Shown: one piece after another, positions 34,174 to 42,461 of the stretch
How the letters are laid out: every line of letters starts with the position of its first letter
Position numbering within the stretch: position 1 is the first letter of the stretch
Assembly (NCBI GenBank): GCA_964627445.1
Contig: CAZVJF010000001.1
Location: 310,001 to 374,000, forward strand
Direction: 5' to 3'
Length of the DNA stretch: 64,000 nt
From: Luteibaculum sp964627445
GTDB lineage: Bacteria > Bacteroidota > Bacteroidia > Flavobacteriales_D > Luteibaculaceae
Made by a program: the position numbers and the translations under genes
The notes under the pieces: model-generated
What the model was told of the DNA's origin: nothing
Seen by the model: only the letters and a program-made list of their open reading frames with translations
Database searches by the model: none

Positions 34174-34692
34174 TTAGGGTTTTAGCAGCGTTTGGGTAGT
34201 GGCTCTAGCTTCGTTAAGCGCTCTATCGTACAGCACTACCTCGTACCGCAAACTATCGGCTTCTGTAAAAGGATTAAAGTAGCCAAAAGGCATATCCACA
34301 TCAATATCGCCTTCTAAGGCCTTGTCGCGCCCATCGGTTTCTAAAACTGGGATACGATACGAGAATGGGTTGGTCGTGTCTCCGGTCACTGGGTCTATAC
34401 CCAAATAGACACGCTGCCATTTTCCATTAGAGAACTCGAAATAATTGAAAATCAAATTGCTGAAAAACTCGCTACCCGGATTGAAAGGTGCTAAGGTGTC
34501 TCCTTCATTCAAACCAATATCTCCATCACCATCGGTAAACGAGATGCGCATAACGGCCGTAGAATCGGGGTTGGGTATTAATACGGCCTCGGTAATGTTG
34601 GGTTGGGGAGGAAAGGCATCGTCCCGCAAACATGCAGTACCGACTATAAAAGCCACTCCGAAAACCAATAATATTGCGCTACGCGATTTCAT
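34174..34692 (-). CDS. Predicted lipoprotein of unknown function
   Basis: A 172-residue protein with a lipoprotein signal peptide; the probable lipidated residue is Cys21 (VGTAC). The mature part begins with a proline-rich stretch (FPPQPNITEAVLIPNPDS), followed by RISFTDGDGDIGLNEGDT, a calcium-loop-like Asp/Gly motif recurrent in Bacteroidota surface lipoproteins, and a beta-rich end (LRYEVVLYDRALNEARAT). I cannot assign a function. It is convergent with the Na/Pi transporter and divergent from the LuxE-like gene 45 bases away. Confidence 0.75.
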   Translation of the reverse strand: MKSRSAILLVFGVAFIVGTACLRDDAFPPQPNITEAVLIPNPDSTAVMRISFTDGDGDIGLNEGDTLAPFNPGSEFFSNLIFNYFEFSNGKWQRVYLGIDPVTGDTTNPFSYRIPVLETDGRDKALEGDIDVDMPFGYFNPFTEADSLRYEVVLYDRALNEARATTQTLLKP

Positions 34693-34737
34693 CTAGGGTA
34701 AATAAAAGGAAAATACGGTTATTTGTTTCACTTGCTA

Positions 34738-35742
34738 ATGAAGGTAACGCATTCCACGTATAAAAATTGGTTGGATACCCTGGAAAGGAATCCCGATGCG
34801 TTTGAAGAAATAGCGCTCCAGGTTTTTCAATTTCAGTACCAACATAATAACGTGTATCGGGCTTTTTGCGATTTAACCCATGCCCGTCCAAGCAAAATAA
34901 GTCGGTTAGAAAACATACCCCACCTACCCATTGCCTTCTTTAAAAACCATAGCGTTTCCAGCGTATCCGAGATCAATCAACCCGCTGTAACTTTTAGGAG
35001 TAGTGGGACTACCGGCCAGCAAACCAGCCAACACCATTTGTGGGATACTCGCTTTTACGACACTAGCTTGCAACGCGGATTTCAGCGCTTTTTAGGTTCT
35101 GCAGAAGACTGGGTTATCCTGGCATTGCTTCCCGGCTATCTGGAGCGTAGCGATGCCTCTTTGGTGTACATGGTGCGTGCACTTATTGCGGCCAACAAAG
35201 AAGGTTTGGGTGGATTTTACCTCAACGAATACCACGCTTTGCACGAAGCGGTAGAACGACACCTGGCTGCCGGCAAAAAAGTTTTGCTCTGGGGAGTTAC
35301 CCACGCCTTACTCTCTTTTGTAGAAAGTATGGGAAAACAGCAATGGCCTCAAGTCCACATCATGGAAACAGGTGGCATGAAAGGCAAACGCAGAGAAATG
35401 ATTCGCGAGGAGCTGCACGAGCTATTGCAGGCAAACTATGGCACCCAGAACATTTACAGCGAGTACGGAATGACGGAAATGCTTTCGCAGGCATACTACA
35501 AAAAGGAAACCGCCTTTGTGAGTCCGCCCTGGCTTAGGGTGCATTTTAAAGAATTGCGAGATCCTAGAGCTTCTTGCGCCATAGGCAAAAGCGGTCTTGC
35601 CAACGTTACCGATCTCAGCAACATAGAATCCTGTGCCTTTATTGCCACCGAAGATTTAGGCAAAGCACTGCCCAACGGCAATTTCGAAATACTGGGACGC
35701 ATGGACCACGCAGAGCTGCGCGGCTGCAATCTGATGGTTTAG
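34738..35742 (+). CDS. LuxE-like acyl-protein synthetase / short ANL adenylating enzyme
   Basis: From the ATG at 34738 (a TTG five codons earlier is open) the product has 334 residues. It shows the LuxE/PaaK-like pattern of the ANL superfamily: LPIAFFKNHSVSS, the phosphate-binding loop TFRSSGTTGQQTSQHH near residue 85, HIMETGGMKGKRREMIREEL, and the adenylate motif YSEYGMTEMLSQAYY, followed by FIATEDLG and FEILGRMDHAELRGCNLMV. It stops there, so the usual C-terminal ANL lid domain is absent, as in LuxE. LuxE activates fatty acids for transfer to a reductase; no luxC or luxD is nearby. Homologues of this stand-alone form are common in Bacteroidota but the substrate is unknown. Its stop codon overlaps that of the following convergent gene. 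Confidence 0.8.
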   Translation: MKVTHSTYKNWLDTLERNPDAFEEIALQVFQFQYQHNNVYRAFCDLTHARPSKISRLENIPHLPIAFFKNHSVSSVSEINQPAVTFRSSGTTGQQTSQHHLWDTRFYDTSLQRGFQRFLGSAEDWVILALLPGYLERSDASLVYMVRALIAANKEGLGGFYLNEYHALHEAVERHLAAGKKVLLWGVTHALLSFVESMGKQQWPQVHIMETGGMKGKRREMIREELHELLQANYGTQNIYSEYGMTEMLSQAYYKKETAFVSPPWLRVHFKELRDPRASCAIGKSGLANVTDLSNIESCAFIATEDLGKALPNGNFEILGRMDHAELRGCNLMV

Positions 35743-36881
35743 AATAAGGTTGTACCCAACCAGGCTTCTTGGATCTTCGGATTTACTGCCAGTGCTAGCA
35801 TGATAGACACTGCTAAGCCAATCAAGGCATAAATCATGTCCTTAAGAACAATGCGCACGGAGCCCTTTACATGGCGCGTACCTTCCTTTTTCCTCAGAAT
35901 GTTAATGGCTATTTCACGTCCACCCAAAACGCCTAAAAACACCCAGGTAGTACTCAATGGCACGGTGCTTATAAACAGCTTGTAGATGAGCAGCATGGCG
36001 TAAATGAAGTCTACAAAGGTGGCAGCTCGCACATCCTCCAACCTACTTTTCTCAGAGACTATACCTTGAATTTTATCGCCACGGAGGTAGAATATAACCC
36101 CTAGCCCTGCAAAAATTAGCACTGCAAAACCCAAAAACTCGGGAAGCGCAAGCTTACGCGGTAGGTAAACGGCTATGTTGGCCGCGTCCTGCATAATCCA
36201 AACGGACCACAGCGTTCCAGAGGTTATCCATTGCACCACAGTCCAAGCTTTGGCCGTTTTTCGCTTGCGAAAATGCTTTCGAATAACGTTGTAGGATAAG
36301 GCCCAAATGATACCCGAGAACAGAAATGCCATTCCGTACCCCGACAAGGATTTTAGCAATACCGAGGTAATACCGCTGGTGGTGGCACTAAAAGAAGAGA
36401 GCAGCAAAAACGTGGTACTCACCGGCATGCGCATCCGCGTAATGATGAGCAAAAACAGCGGGGCCACTATCTGCAAGTAAGAAAATGTCTTGGGATGCGG
36501 ATAACTTAAATTGCCATCGGCATCGGTGCGCATTAAACGCTGGTAGGTTACATCGCCATCGTAGACAACAAAACTGTAGGTTACGGTAAGCAAAAACAGA
36601 CCACCTATGAACAGCCATAATATCCACCACTTGGTTTTGCGGTTAGAGCCAATGAAAGTTCCTATCGTTTGAATGGAGTCGTTGGCCACAGCCGCGTAAC
36701 CAGCAAAAGCAAAACCTATCCACATGGCGATGTTTCGATTTCCGTAAAACACCCCGGATACTAAAAACCCAACGAGAACAAGACCTAAAAAAAGACGTTC
36801 GTTGCGAATGACCTCTACAAAGGGAAATCTTCTTCCTGAAAGGGAATTGGAAACGCCGGAACTCGCTTTAGACTTACTCAT
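35739..36881 (-). CDS. PiT-like phosphate/sulfate permease family membrane protein
   Basis: A 380-residue polytopic inner-membrane protein (about ten hydrophobic segments) starting at the ATG at 36881. Two regions resemble the PiT signatures: AAVANDSIQTIGTFIGSNRK near residue 62 (compare GANDxANxxGT) and MRMPVSTTFLLLSSFSATTS near residue 170 (compare the PVSTTH element). The C-terminal half has IYKLFISTVPLSTTWVFLGVLGGREIA, which again echoes the repeat. A large soluble loop lies in the middle. Phosphate transport is inferred; the divergence from standard PiT proteins leaves room for another anion. It is downstream of tyrS on the same strand with a 67-base gap. Confidence 0.65.
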   Translation of the reverse strand: MSKSKASSGVSNSLSGRRFPFVEVIRNERLFLGLVLVGFLVSGVFYGNRNIAMWIGFAFAGYAAVANDSIQTIGTFIGSNRKTKWWILWLFIGGLFLLTVTYSFVVYDGDVTYQRLMRTDADGNLSYPHPKTFSYLQIVAPLFLLIITRMRMPVSTTFLLLSSFSATTSGITSVLLKSLSGYGMAFLFSGIIWALSYNVIRKHFRKRKTAKAWTVVQWITSGTLWSVWIMQDAANIAVYLPRKLALPEFLGFAVLIFAGLGVIFYLRGDKIQGIVSEKSRLEDVRAATFVDFIYAMLLIYKLFISTVPLSTTWVFLGVLGGREIAINILRKKEGTRHVKGSVRIVLKDMIYALIGLAVSIMLALAVNPKIQEAWLGTTLF

Positions 36882-36887
36882 TGCACG

Positions 36888-36895
36888 CAAATGTA
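36888..36895 (-). promoter_or_regulatory. Putative -7 element for the PiT-like gene
   Basis: TACATTTG on the minus strand matches TAnnTTTG exactly in the gap between tyrS and the PiT-like gene, six bases before the chosen ATG at 36881. The nearly leaderless distance supports this ATG over longer starts. No -33 TTG is seen. Confidence 0.4.
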
Positions 36896-36948
36896 GTTTG
36901 GGCAATTACAGTGTATATTACCATAATGTTAATTCCCTTATGGGTTGG

Positions 36949-38220
36949 TTATTCCACTGTTACCAAGAAGTAGTTCTTTTTTCCTCGTTGCAACAACAAA
37001 TACTTATCATTTAGTAAAGACAGGTCGGATACGGCATCTGCCTCCTTTACCTTACTTTTATTTACGCTCAAGGAGTTTTCCTTAAGCGCCCTGCGCACCT
37101 CACCTTTAGACTTTAAAAAGCCGGTTACTTCAGAAAACAAACTCGCCAGATCTCCAGCCGACAATTCTTCTCGGGTAATTTTCTTTTGTGGCACTCCTTC
37201 AAAAACACTTAAGAAATCGCGTTCGCGCAATGAAGCCAAATCCTCTTGAGTGGATTTACCAAAGAGGATTTGTGATGCCTTAATGGCTTGTTCCAATTCT
37301 TCTTCAGAATGCACACGAGCCGTTAACTCTTCGGCCAACATGCGCTGCAATGCACGCATGCCGGGGTTTTCCTGGTGGGCTGCTATGGCATCTTCAATGG
37401 TTGCTCTATCCTTTAAACTCAATATTTTTATGAGTTTTTCTGCATCGGCATCGGCCGTGTTGAGTAGAAACTGATAGAACTGGTAGGGCGAAGTTTTTTC
37501 TGCATCCAACCATACATTGCCCTGCTCCGATTTACCAAACTTACTGCCATCGGCTTTGGTTACCAGTGGGCAGGTAATGGCGTATGCCTCCCCTCCGTGC
37601 ACTCTGCGAATCAACTCGGTACCGGTGGTAATATTCCCCCACTGGTCACTTCCACCCACTTGCAATTTGCAATCCATGGTTTGGTTTAGGTGCAAGAAAT
37701 CGTGTCCTTGTATCAGTTGGTAGGAAAATTCGGTGAATGAAATTCCCGTTTCCAAGCGGTTTTTTACCGAATCTTTCGCCATCATGTAGCTCACCGTGAT
37801 GTGCTTGCCTGTGTTACGGATAAAATCTAAGAAGCTAATGTCCTTGAACCAGTCGTAGTTGTTTACCATGTGAGCGGCATTCTCGCCCTCAAAATCCAGG
37901 AAACGCTCTAGCTGCTTCTTAATGCACTGCTCATTGTGGCGCAGTTGTTCGATATCCAGCAAGTTTCGCTCGGCAGATTTACCACTGGGGTCTCCAATCA
38001 TGCCAGTAGCTCCACCTACCAAAGCAATAGGTTTGTGGCCCATGCGCTGCAAATGCACTAGCATCATTATGGGCACCATATTGCCTAGGTGCAAAGAATC
38101 TGCTGTAGGATCAAAACCCGCATAACCCGTTATAGATTGGGTCTCCATTTCCTTTTCTACACCCGGTGTTGCATCGTGATACATGCCTCTCCAACGCAAC
38201 TCGTCAACATAATTGCCCAT
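36949..38220 (-). CDS. tyrS: Tyrosyl-tRNA synthetase
   Basis: TyrS charges tRNA-Tyr in the cytoplasm. The 423-residue protein is a class I synthetase of the TyrRS-1 type: YAGFDPTADSLHLGNMVPIM with the HIGH-equivalent HLGN near residue 43, GGATGMIGDPSGKSAER, the tyrosine-site QGHDFLHL and GGSDQWGNITTG, and the KMSKS-equivalent KFGKS in VTKADGSKFGKSEQGN near residue 230. The C-terminal 60 residues form the S4 RNA-binding domain (KSKGEVRRALKENSLSVNKSK). The start gives the canonical NYVDELRWRGMYHD opening. Confidence 0.97.
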   Translation of the reverse strand: MGNYVDELRWRGMYHDATPGVEKEMETQSITGYAGFDPTADSLHLGNMVPIMMLVHLQRMGHKPIALVGGATGMIGDPSGKSAERNLLDIEQLRHNEQCIKKQLERFLDFEGENAAHMVNNYDWFKDISFLDFIRNTGKHITVSYMMAKDSVKNRLETGISFTEFSYQLIQGHDFLHLNQTMDCKLQVGGSDQWGNITTGTELIRRVHGGEAYAITCPLVTKADGSKFGKSEQGNVWLDAEKTSPYQFYQFLLNTADADAEKLIKILSLKDRATIEDAIAAHQENPGMRALQRMLAEELTARVHSEEELEQAIKASQILFGKSTQEDLASLRERDFLSVFEGVPQKKITREELSAGDLASLFSEVTGFLKSKGEVRRALKENSLSVNKSKVKEADAVSDLSLLNDKYLLLQRGKKNYFLVTVE

Positions 38221-38223
38221 TTC

Positions 38224-38256
38224 TTGTTACTCTTTTGCGGACAAATATAATATTTG
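38224..38256. promoter_or_regulatory. Putative divergent promoter with near-palindromic shared -7 element
   Basis: The 15-mer at 38242-38256 (CAAATATAATATTTG) is a near-perfect palindrome carrying two opposed -7 elements: TATATTTG on the minus strand for tyrS (exact) and AATATTTG on the plus strand for the epimerase gene (one mismatch). On the plus strand a TTG at 38224-38226 sits 22 bases upstream, inside the known -33 spacing range. The two elements overlap by one base, so polymerase could serve only one direction at a time. Confidence 0.45.
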
Positions 38257-38293
38257 CCCTAGGCCTTTTATTTTAAAGCTTACGGAATTATTC

Positions 38294-39280
38294 ATGGTAG
38301 TAGTTAGTGGAGGAAATGGATTTTTGGGTGCTCACTTTATTTTGGAGTGCCTCAGTAGAGATTGGGATATAAAAGCCTTGGTGCGTCCCAATGCCTCCCG
38401 AGATTATTTTGATACGTTGGTAGCACACTATGGCATCGCAGAAGACAAGCTAGCGCACGTTTTTTGGGAGGAAGTAGACTACAACGATCCCCTGGCCCTG
38501 CGTGAGGCCATGTCCGAAGGAACGCAACTGGTGCACTGCGCAGGCTATATTTCGTTCGACAATAAAGAGCGAGAATACCTCATAGAAAGTAACAGAAACC
38601 TAACGGGAACGCTTATTGATGCTTGCTTGGATTTAAAATACGAACGCTTCGTATACCTCAGTTCCATTGCAGCCTGTAGCTACATGGAAAACGTTCAAAA
38701 ATCAGTGGGCGACCGTTTCGATAGTGCTTATGGCCTGAGTAAGTTTTTAGGTGAATTGGAAGTACTGCGTGGTGAGGAAGAAGGCCTTGCAACCGAAATA
38801 GTGCGTCCTGGAGTGGTACTGGGCCCACCCCCACCGCATAACGACTTAAACCAGTTGTACGATTGGATAAGCAAAGGTTGGCTTTGGGCCCCTACCGGTG
38901 GCACTGGTTTTGTAGAAATACGCGATTTAGCGCGCTACGTAGCCGATTTATGCGCTGGCAAAAAAAGCCTTAAAGGTACTGCCGTAGGGGCCAATATTAG
39001 TTTTAAGGGCCTTACTGAGGCCTTAGCCGCCTCCCTACAACCCAAAAAATCGGTAAAAACACTTCCGAATTGGATATTGCAAATAGCTGCTGGGTTTACC
39101 CGACCCATAACGTGGTTGCTGCAAACAAGTAACCCTTTGCCCAAACCATCGGTAGCCGCGCTGACAGAAGAAAACATTTACCCTAATAAAGAATTTGCTG
39201 CGCATTACCACAAAAGCGAAAACACACAGCAATTGTTGGGCAATATGCTCGCTTACCTAAAATCGTTTGGAAAATCGTAA
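38294..39280 (+). CDS. NAD-dependent epimerase/dehydratase family protein
   Basis: A 328-residue extended short-chain dehydrogenase. The start at 38294 gives MVVVSGGNGFLGAHFILECL with the Rossmann glycine motif GGNGFLG; the open frame upstream covers only the promoter region. Other motifs are LVHCAGYISFDNKE, VYLSSIAAC with the catalytic Ser, and YGLSKFLGELEVL where Tyr and Lys form YxxxK. VRPGVVLGPP is the substrate-side loop. This resembles the dihydroflavonol-reductase-like/HpnA-type epimerases; the substrate is not predictable. Its 3' end overlaps the convergent DUF4296 gene by 28 bases. Confidence 0.85.
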   Translation: MVVVSGGNGFLGAHFILECLSRDWDIKALVRPNASRDYFDTLVAHYGIAEDKLAHVFWEEVDYNDPLALREAMSEGTQLVHCAGYISFDNKEREYLIESNRNLTGTLIDACLDLKYERFVYLSSIAACSYMENVQKSVGDRFDSAYGLSKFLGELEVLRGEEEGLATEIVRPGVVLGPPPPHNDLNQLYDWISKGWLWAPTGGTGFVEIRDLARYVADLCAGKKSLKGTAVGANISFKGLTEALAASLQPKKSVKTLPNWILQIAAGFTRPITWLLQTSNPLPKPSVAALTEENIYPNKEFAAHYHKSENTQQLLGNMLAYLKSFGKS

Positions 39281-39675
39281 GTACGCAGCGTGTCGGTCTT
39301 AATCTGCTCTTCCAGGCGGGTCATTTGCTCTAGCACCAGGTCCATCACCTTAGTAAACCGTTCTAGGTCTTCACCGAGCTCGTACCACGCAGTTTCGAAC
39401 TCCTCGGGTGTAAAACCATAATGGACTACCACAGCAGAGTCTATGTAGCGAATATCGGCTGCTACATCTCGGTTGGCTATGGCTCTTTTATTTTTGAGCG
39501 CTTCTGCCATGTACAATTCAGTAATGAGGTTTGCCCAAACACTATCGGCCAAAACCTCCTTATCTGCAGGACCATAAAGGTCTTTATCGCCTTGGCATGC
39601 CAGCAAATGCATGCATGCCACACTTACAAAAACCAGGTATAACCAACCGTAGGGTATAGCAGAGGCCCTTTTCAT
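39253..39675 (-). CDS. DUF4296 family lipoprotein
   Basis: A 140-residue protein with a lipoprotein signal peptide; Cys27 in HLLAC is the likely lipidated residue (Cys21 is an alternative). The mature part is helical and fits DUF4296: LADSVWANLITELYMAEAL followed by YIDSAVVVHYGFTPEEFETAWYEL, then a helical FTKVMDLVLEQMTRLEEQI end. The function of this Bacteroidota-specific family is unknown. It is the third gene of a glycosyltransferase-pyrC-DUF4296 operon; this gene next to pyrC is a common pairing in the phylum. Confidence 0.85.
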   Translation of the reverse strand: MKRASAIPYGWLYLVFVSVACMHLLACQGDKDLYGPADKEVLADSVWANLITELYMAEALKNKRAIANRDVAADIRYIDSAVVVHYGFTPEEFETAWYELGEDLERFTKVMDLVLEQMTRLEEQIKTDTLRTYDFPNDFR

Positions 39676-39688
39676 TTCACTAAAAATC

Positions 39689-41020
39689 CTAGCGATTAAA
39701 CGTTAAGCGCTTGCCTGTCGTATTGCGCAGTACCTTTCCGTTATCGTACTCTAAGGATCCGTTAACCCATGTTTTGGCAATCGTATGCGAGAAGGTGGTG
39801 CCTTCAAAAGGAGACCAACCGCATTTGTAGAGAATATTGTCTTTGGTAACCGCGTAGTCCGCGTCTTTCACCAAAACTACATCGGCAAAGTAGCCTTCAT
39901 CCAACCGGCCTCTGTCTACTATCTTAAAGCGCTCTGCAACTGCTTTTGCCGTTTTGCGAGCAATTAACGGGTAGGTAAAGACCCGCTCTTTAACCAGCTC
40001 TAAAAGGGCAGGTAGGGCGTGTTGTACCAAGGGACCACCTGATGGTACTTCCCAATACTTTCCGTCTTTTTCTTGCAAGGTATGCGGAGCATGATCCGTA
40101 GCGATAACATCGATTTTGTCATTGATGACCGCCTGGCGAATCGCATCGCGATCGTACATGGTTTTTACCGCAGGATTCCACTTAATATGGCTTCCTTTCT
40201 TAAAATAATCCATATCGGTAAACCAAAGGTGGTGCACACAGGCTTCGGCTGTAATGTGCTTCTCGCGTATGTCATCGGCTTTAAAGAGTTCCAACTCCTT
40301 AGCCGTGGAGATATGCAGTATATGCAGCTGGGTTCCGTACTTTTTGGCCATGGCCACTGCCTTGCTCGAAGAGAGATAGCATGCTTCTTCACTTCTTACA
40401 TTGGGGTGAAAATGCATGGGCATCTCATCGCCATAACGCTCGTAATACTTGGCCGCGTTTTCGGTAATCGTAAGCTCATCCTCGCAGTGCGTAGCTATGA
40501 GCATATCGGTACTAGAAAAAACATTCTCAAGCGTTTTTTCATTATCCACCAACATATTACCCGTAGAGGAGCCCATGAAGATTTTTAATCCGCAAACCTG
40601 CGTTGGATCCGTTTTCTTTACTTCCTCCAGGTTGTCATTAGACACCCCCATGAAGAAGCTGTAATTGGCTGGAGAATTCTTAGCCGCTACGGCATACTTT
40701 TCTTCTAAAAGTTCTTGGGTAATGGCGGGAGGGTTGGTATTGGGCATTTCCATAAAAGAAGTGATACCCCCTGCCACTGCGGCTCCAGATTCCGTAAAAA
40801 TATCGGCTTTGTGGGTAAGACCAGGTTCGCGAAAGTGCACCTGATCGTCTATCATACCCGGAAAAAGCAAAGCGCCTTCAGCGTCTATTTCAGTAACCTT
40901 GCCGGTTTCGCTAATGCTTCCGCCTACTTTGGCGATGCGTTCTCCGTCTATCAGTAAATCACCCTCCAGGATGTCTAAAGATCGTACTATCCTGGCATTC
41001 TTAATTAGTGTCTTACTCAT
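39689..41020 (-). CDS. pyrC: Dihydroorotase
   Basis: Dihydroorotase closes carbamoyl-aspartate to dihydroorotate in pyrimidine synthesis. The 443-residue, AllB-like (type I) amidohydrolase has the metal motif IDDQVHFREPGLTHKADIF (HxR variant) near residue 57, GGITSFMEMPNTNPPAIT, the QLHILHIST histidine strand, EACVHHLWF, and DVIATDHAPHTLQEK near residue 310. It overlaps the upstream glycosyltransferase gene by four bases and precedes the DUF4296 gene by 13. Confidence 0.95.
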   Translation of the reverse strand: MSKTLIKNARIVRSLDILEGDLLIDGERIAKVGGSISETGKVTEIDAEGALLFPGMIDDQVHFREPGLTHKADIFTESGAAVAGGITSFMEMPNTNPPAITQELLEEKYAVAAKNSPANYSFFMGVSNDNLEEVKKTDPTQVCGLKIFMGSSTGNMLVDNEKTLENVFSSTDMLIATHCEDELTITENAAKYYERYGDEMPMHFHPNVRSEEACYLSSSKAVAMAKKYGTQLHILHISTAKELELFKADDIREKHITAEACVHHLWFTDMDYFKKGSHIKWNPAVKTMYDRDAIRQAVINDKIDVIATDHAPHTLQEKDGKYWEVPSGGPLVQHALPALLELVKERVFTYPLIARKTAKAVAERFKIVDRGRLDEGYFADVVLVKDADYAVTKDNILYKCGWSPFEGTTFSHTIAKTWVNGSLEYDNGKVLRNTTGKRLTFNR

Positions 41021-41727
41021 AGCTTCATAAATTTCATCTTCAATACTCCCAATACGGCTTCCTTAAAAATACCCATGCTCATTTTAGAGACACCGTATTT
41101 TCTATCGATAAAGGTAATGGGAACTTCTTGGACGAAAAAACCGCTTTTGTATGTGCGGTACTTCATTTCTATTTGAAAAGCATAACCAATAAACTTTACC
41201 GCATCTAAGTTTAAGGTTTGCAGTACTTTGGAGGAATAACAGATAAAGCCAGCCGTAGCGTCTTTAAACGGTACCCACAAAATCATGCGAACGTAAAGAC
41301 TAGCCAGATAGGACATCAAAATCCGATCCATGGGCCAATTGCTTACTCTACCGCCTTTGCAATATCTACTGCCTACTGCCAATCCGGCACCATTAACGCA
41401 AGCTTCGCGCAAGCGCACCAAATCTTTAGGATTGTGCGAGAAATCGGCATCCATCTCAAAAATATAGTCGTAGCCGTGCTCTAGCGCATACTTAAAGCCT
41501 GCAATGTAGGCGGTTCCCAACCCTAGTTTTCCTTCGCGTGGAAGTAGAAACAAGGTATCGGGAAACTCTTCCTGCAATCGCTTCACAATATCTTGCGTAC
41601 CATCGGGCGAATTATCGTCTACCACCAGTATGTGGAAGGGGTGCGCTTGGTCAAACACCGCACGAACGATATTCTCCACATTCTCCTTCTCATTGTAGGT
41701 AGGAATAATTACTAGGCTGTCTGACAC
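41017..41727 (-). CDS. Polyprenol phosphate mannosyltransferase-like GT2 enzyme
   Basis: A 236-residue family 2 glycosyltransferase resembling Dpm1/polyprenol monophosphomannose synthase. The start is GTG at 41727 (MSDSLVIIPTYNEKENVENI). Motifs are ILVVDDNSPDGTQDIV, FEMDADFSHNPKDLVRLREA with the DxD-like DAD, VGSRYCKGGRVSNWP, and FIGYAFQIEMKYRTYKSGF followed by VPITFIDRKYGVSKMS. There is no C-terminal membrane domain, as in soluble bacterial Dpm1 forms. It probably loads a sugar on undecaprenyl or similar phosphate. First gene of the operon with pyrC; a near-consensus TATATTTA lies upstream. Confidence 0.85.
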   Translation of the reverse strand: MSDSLVIIPTYNEKENVENIVRAVFDQAHPFHILVVDDNSPDGTQDIVKRLQEEFPDTLFLLPREGKLGLGTAYIAGFKYALEHGYDYIFEMDADFSHNPKDLVRLREACVNGAGLAVGSRYCKGGRVSNWPMDRILMSYLASLYVRMILWVPFKDATAGFICYSSKVLQTLNLDAVKFIGYAFQIEMKYRTYKSGFFVQEVPITFIDRKYGVSKMSMGIFKEAVLGVLKMKFMKL

Positions 41728-41769
41728 GCTAGAAAATTTGGGCTAAATATAGTATTCCTCGCAACATAC

Positions 41770-42396
41770 CTAGGCCTCGTGAGCTACCACCTCTTTTACC
41801 TCGGGCACCATGTTCTGCATCAGGGTTTCGATTCCGTTTTTAAGGGTAACTACACTACTGGGGCAACCAGAGCAAGACCCACGCAAGGTAACCTCTAAAC
41901 GGCCTTCCGAGAACGAACGAAAATCAATAGCACCACCATCGCTTTCCACGGCAGGGCGTATGTAATCATCTAGCGCCTGTACAATTTTGAATTCCAGCTC
42001 GTTCTGTGGCTCTGCATGGCCCAGAGACTGCAACAAGGCCTTTTGCGCGGGAGTTTTCCCTTCTGTACCCTCTTTTTCGGGTAGGCTTTCCACGGCCCAC
42101 TCGTTATCCGATAAAAACTCTTGGATAAACTCGCGAAGCTGCATAGTAATAAGGTCCCATTCTACGTCATCCACCTTCGTAATACTTACAAAGTTGGTGG
42201 TAAAAAACAGGCTCTCTACAAAAGGGAAATTGAACAACTGCGAAGCCAAGCTGGAGTGTGCTGCTGCCTCGGGTGCACTTTTAAACTCTACCGCATCGGT
42301 AAAAGGCATAATAGCGCGGTTGGCAACAAACTTTATTGTCTTTGGGTTGGGCGTAACCTCAGCATACACGGAGGTTGGAATCTTTTGCTTTTCCAT
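41770..42396 (-). CDS. Nfu-type iron-sulfur cluster carrier protein
   Basis: A 208-residue protein with two domains. The N-terminal Nfu_N domain (about residues 8-95) reads VYAEVTPNPKTIKFVANRAI, FPFVESLFFTTNFVSITK. The C-terminal NifU domain (about 125-205) reads LDDYIRPAVESDGGAIDF and GSCSGCPSSVVTLKNGIETL, where the CxxC pair binds a 4Fe-4S cluster in the dimer. Such proteins deliver clusters to target enzymes. It is divergent from the carbonic-anhydrase-like gene over a 65-base gap that includes a small hairpin (GGGCG/CGCCC, 42432-42444). Confidence 0.93.
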   Translation of the reverse strand: MEKQKIPTSVYAEVTPNPKTIKFVANRAIMPFTDAVEFKSAPEAAAHSSLASQLFNFPFVESLFFTTNFVSITKVDDVEWDLITMQLREFIQEFLSDNEWAVESLPEKEGTEGKTPAQKALLQSLGHAEPQNELEFKIVQALDDYIRPAVESDGGAIDFRSFSEGRLEVTLRGSCSGCPSSVVTLKNGIETLMQNMVPEVKEVVAHEA

Positions 42397-42412
42397 AATT
42401 TTAATGAGATTG

Positions 42413-42420
42413 CAAAGGTA
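42413..42420 (-). promoter_or_regulatory. Putative -7 element for the Nfu gene
   Basis: TACCTTTG on the minus strand matches TAnnTTTG exactly, 16 bases before the start codon. A 5-bp GC hairpin (42432-42444) occupies the place between -7 and where -33 would be; no TTG is at the usual spacing. Confidence 0.45.
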
Positions 42421-42461
42421 GGAAGTAAAACGGGCGCTTCGCCCATTTAGTTGTTAAGCAA

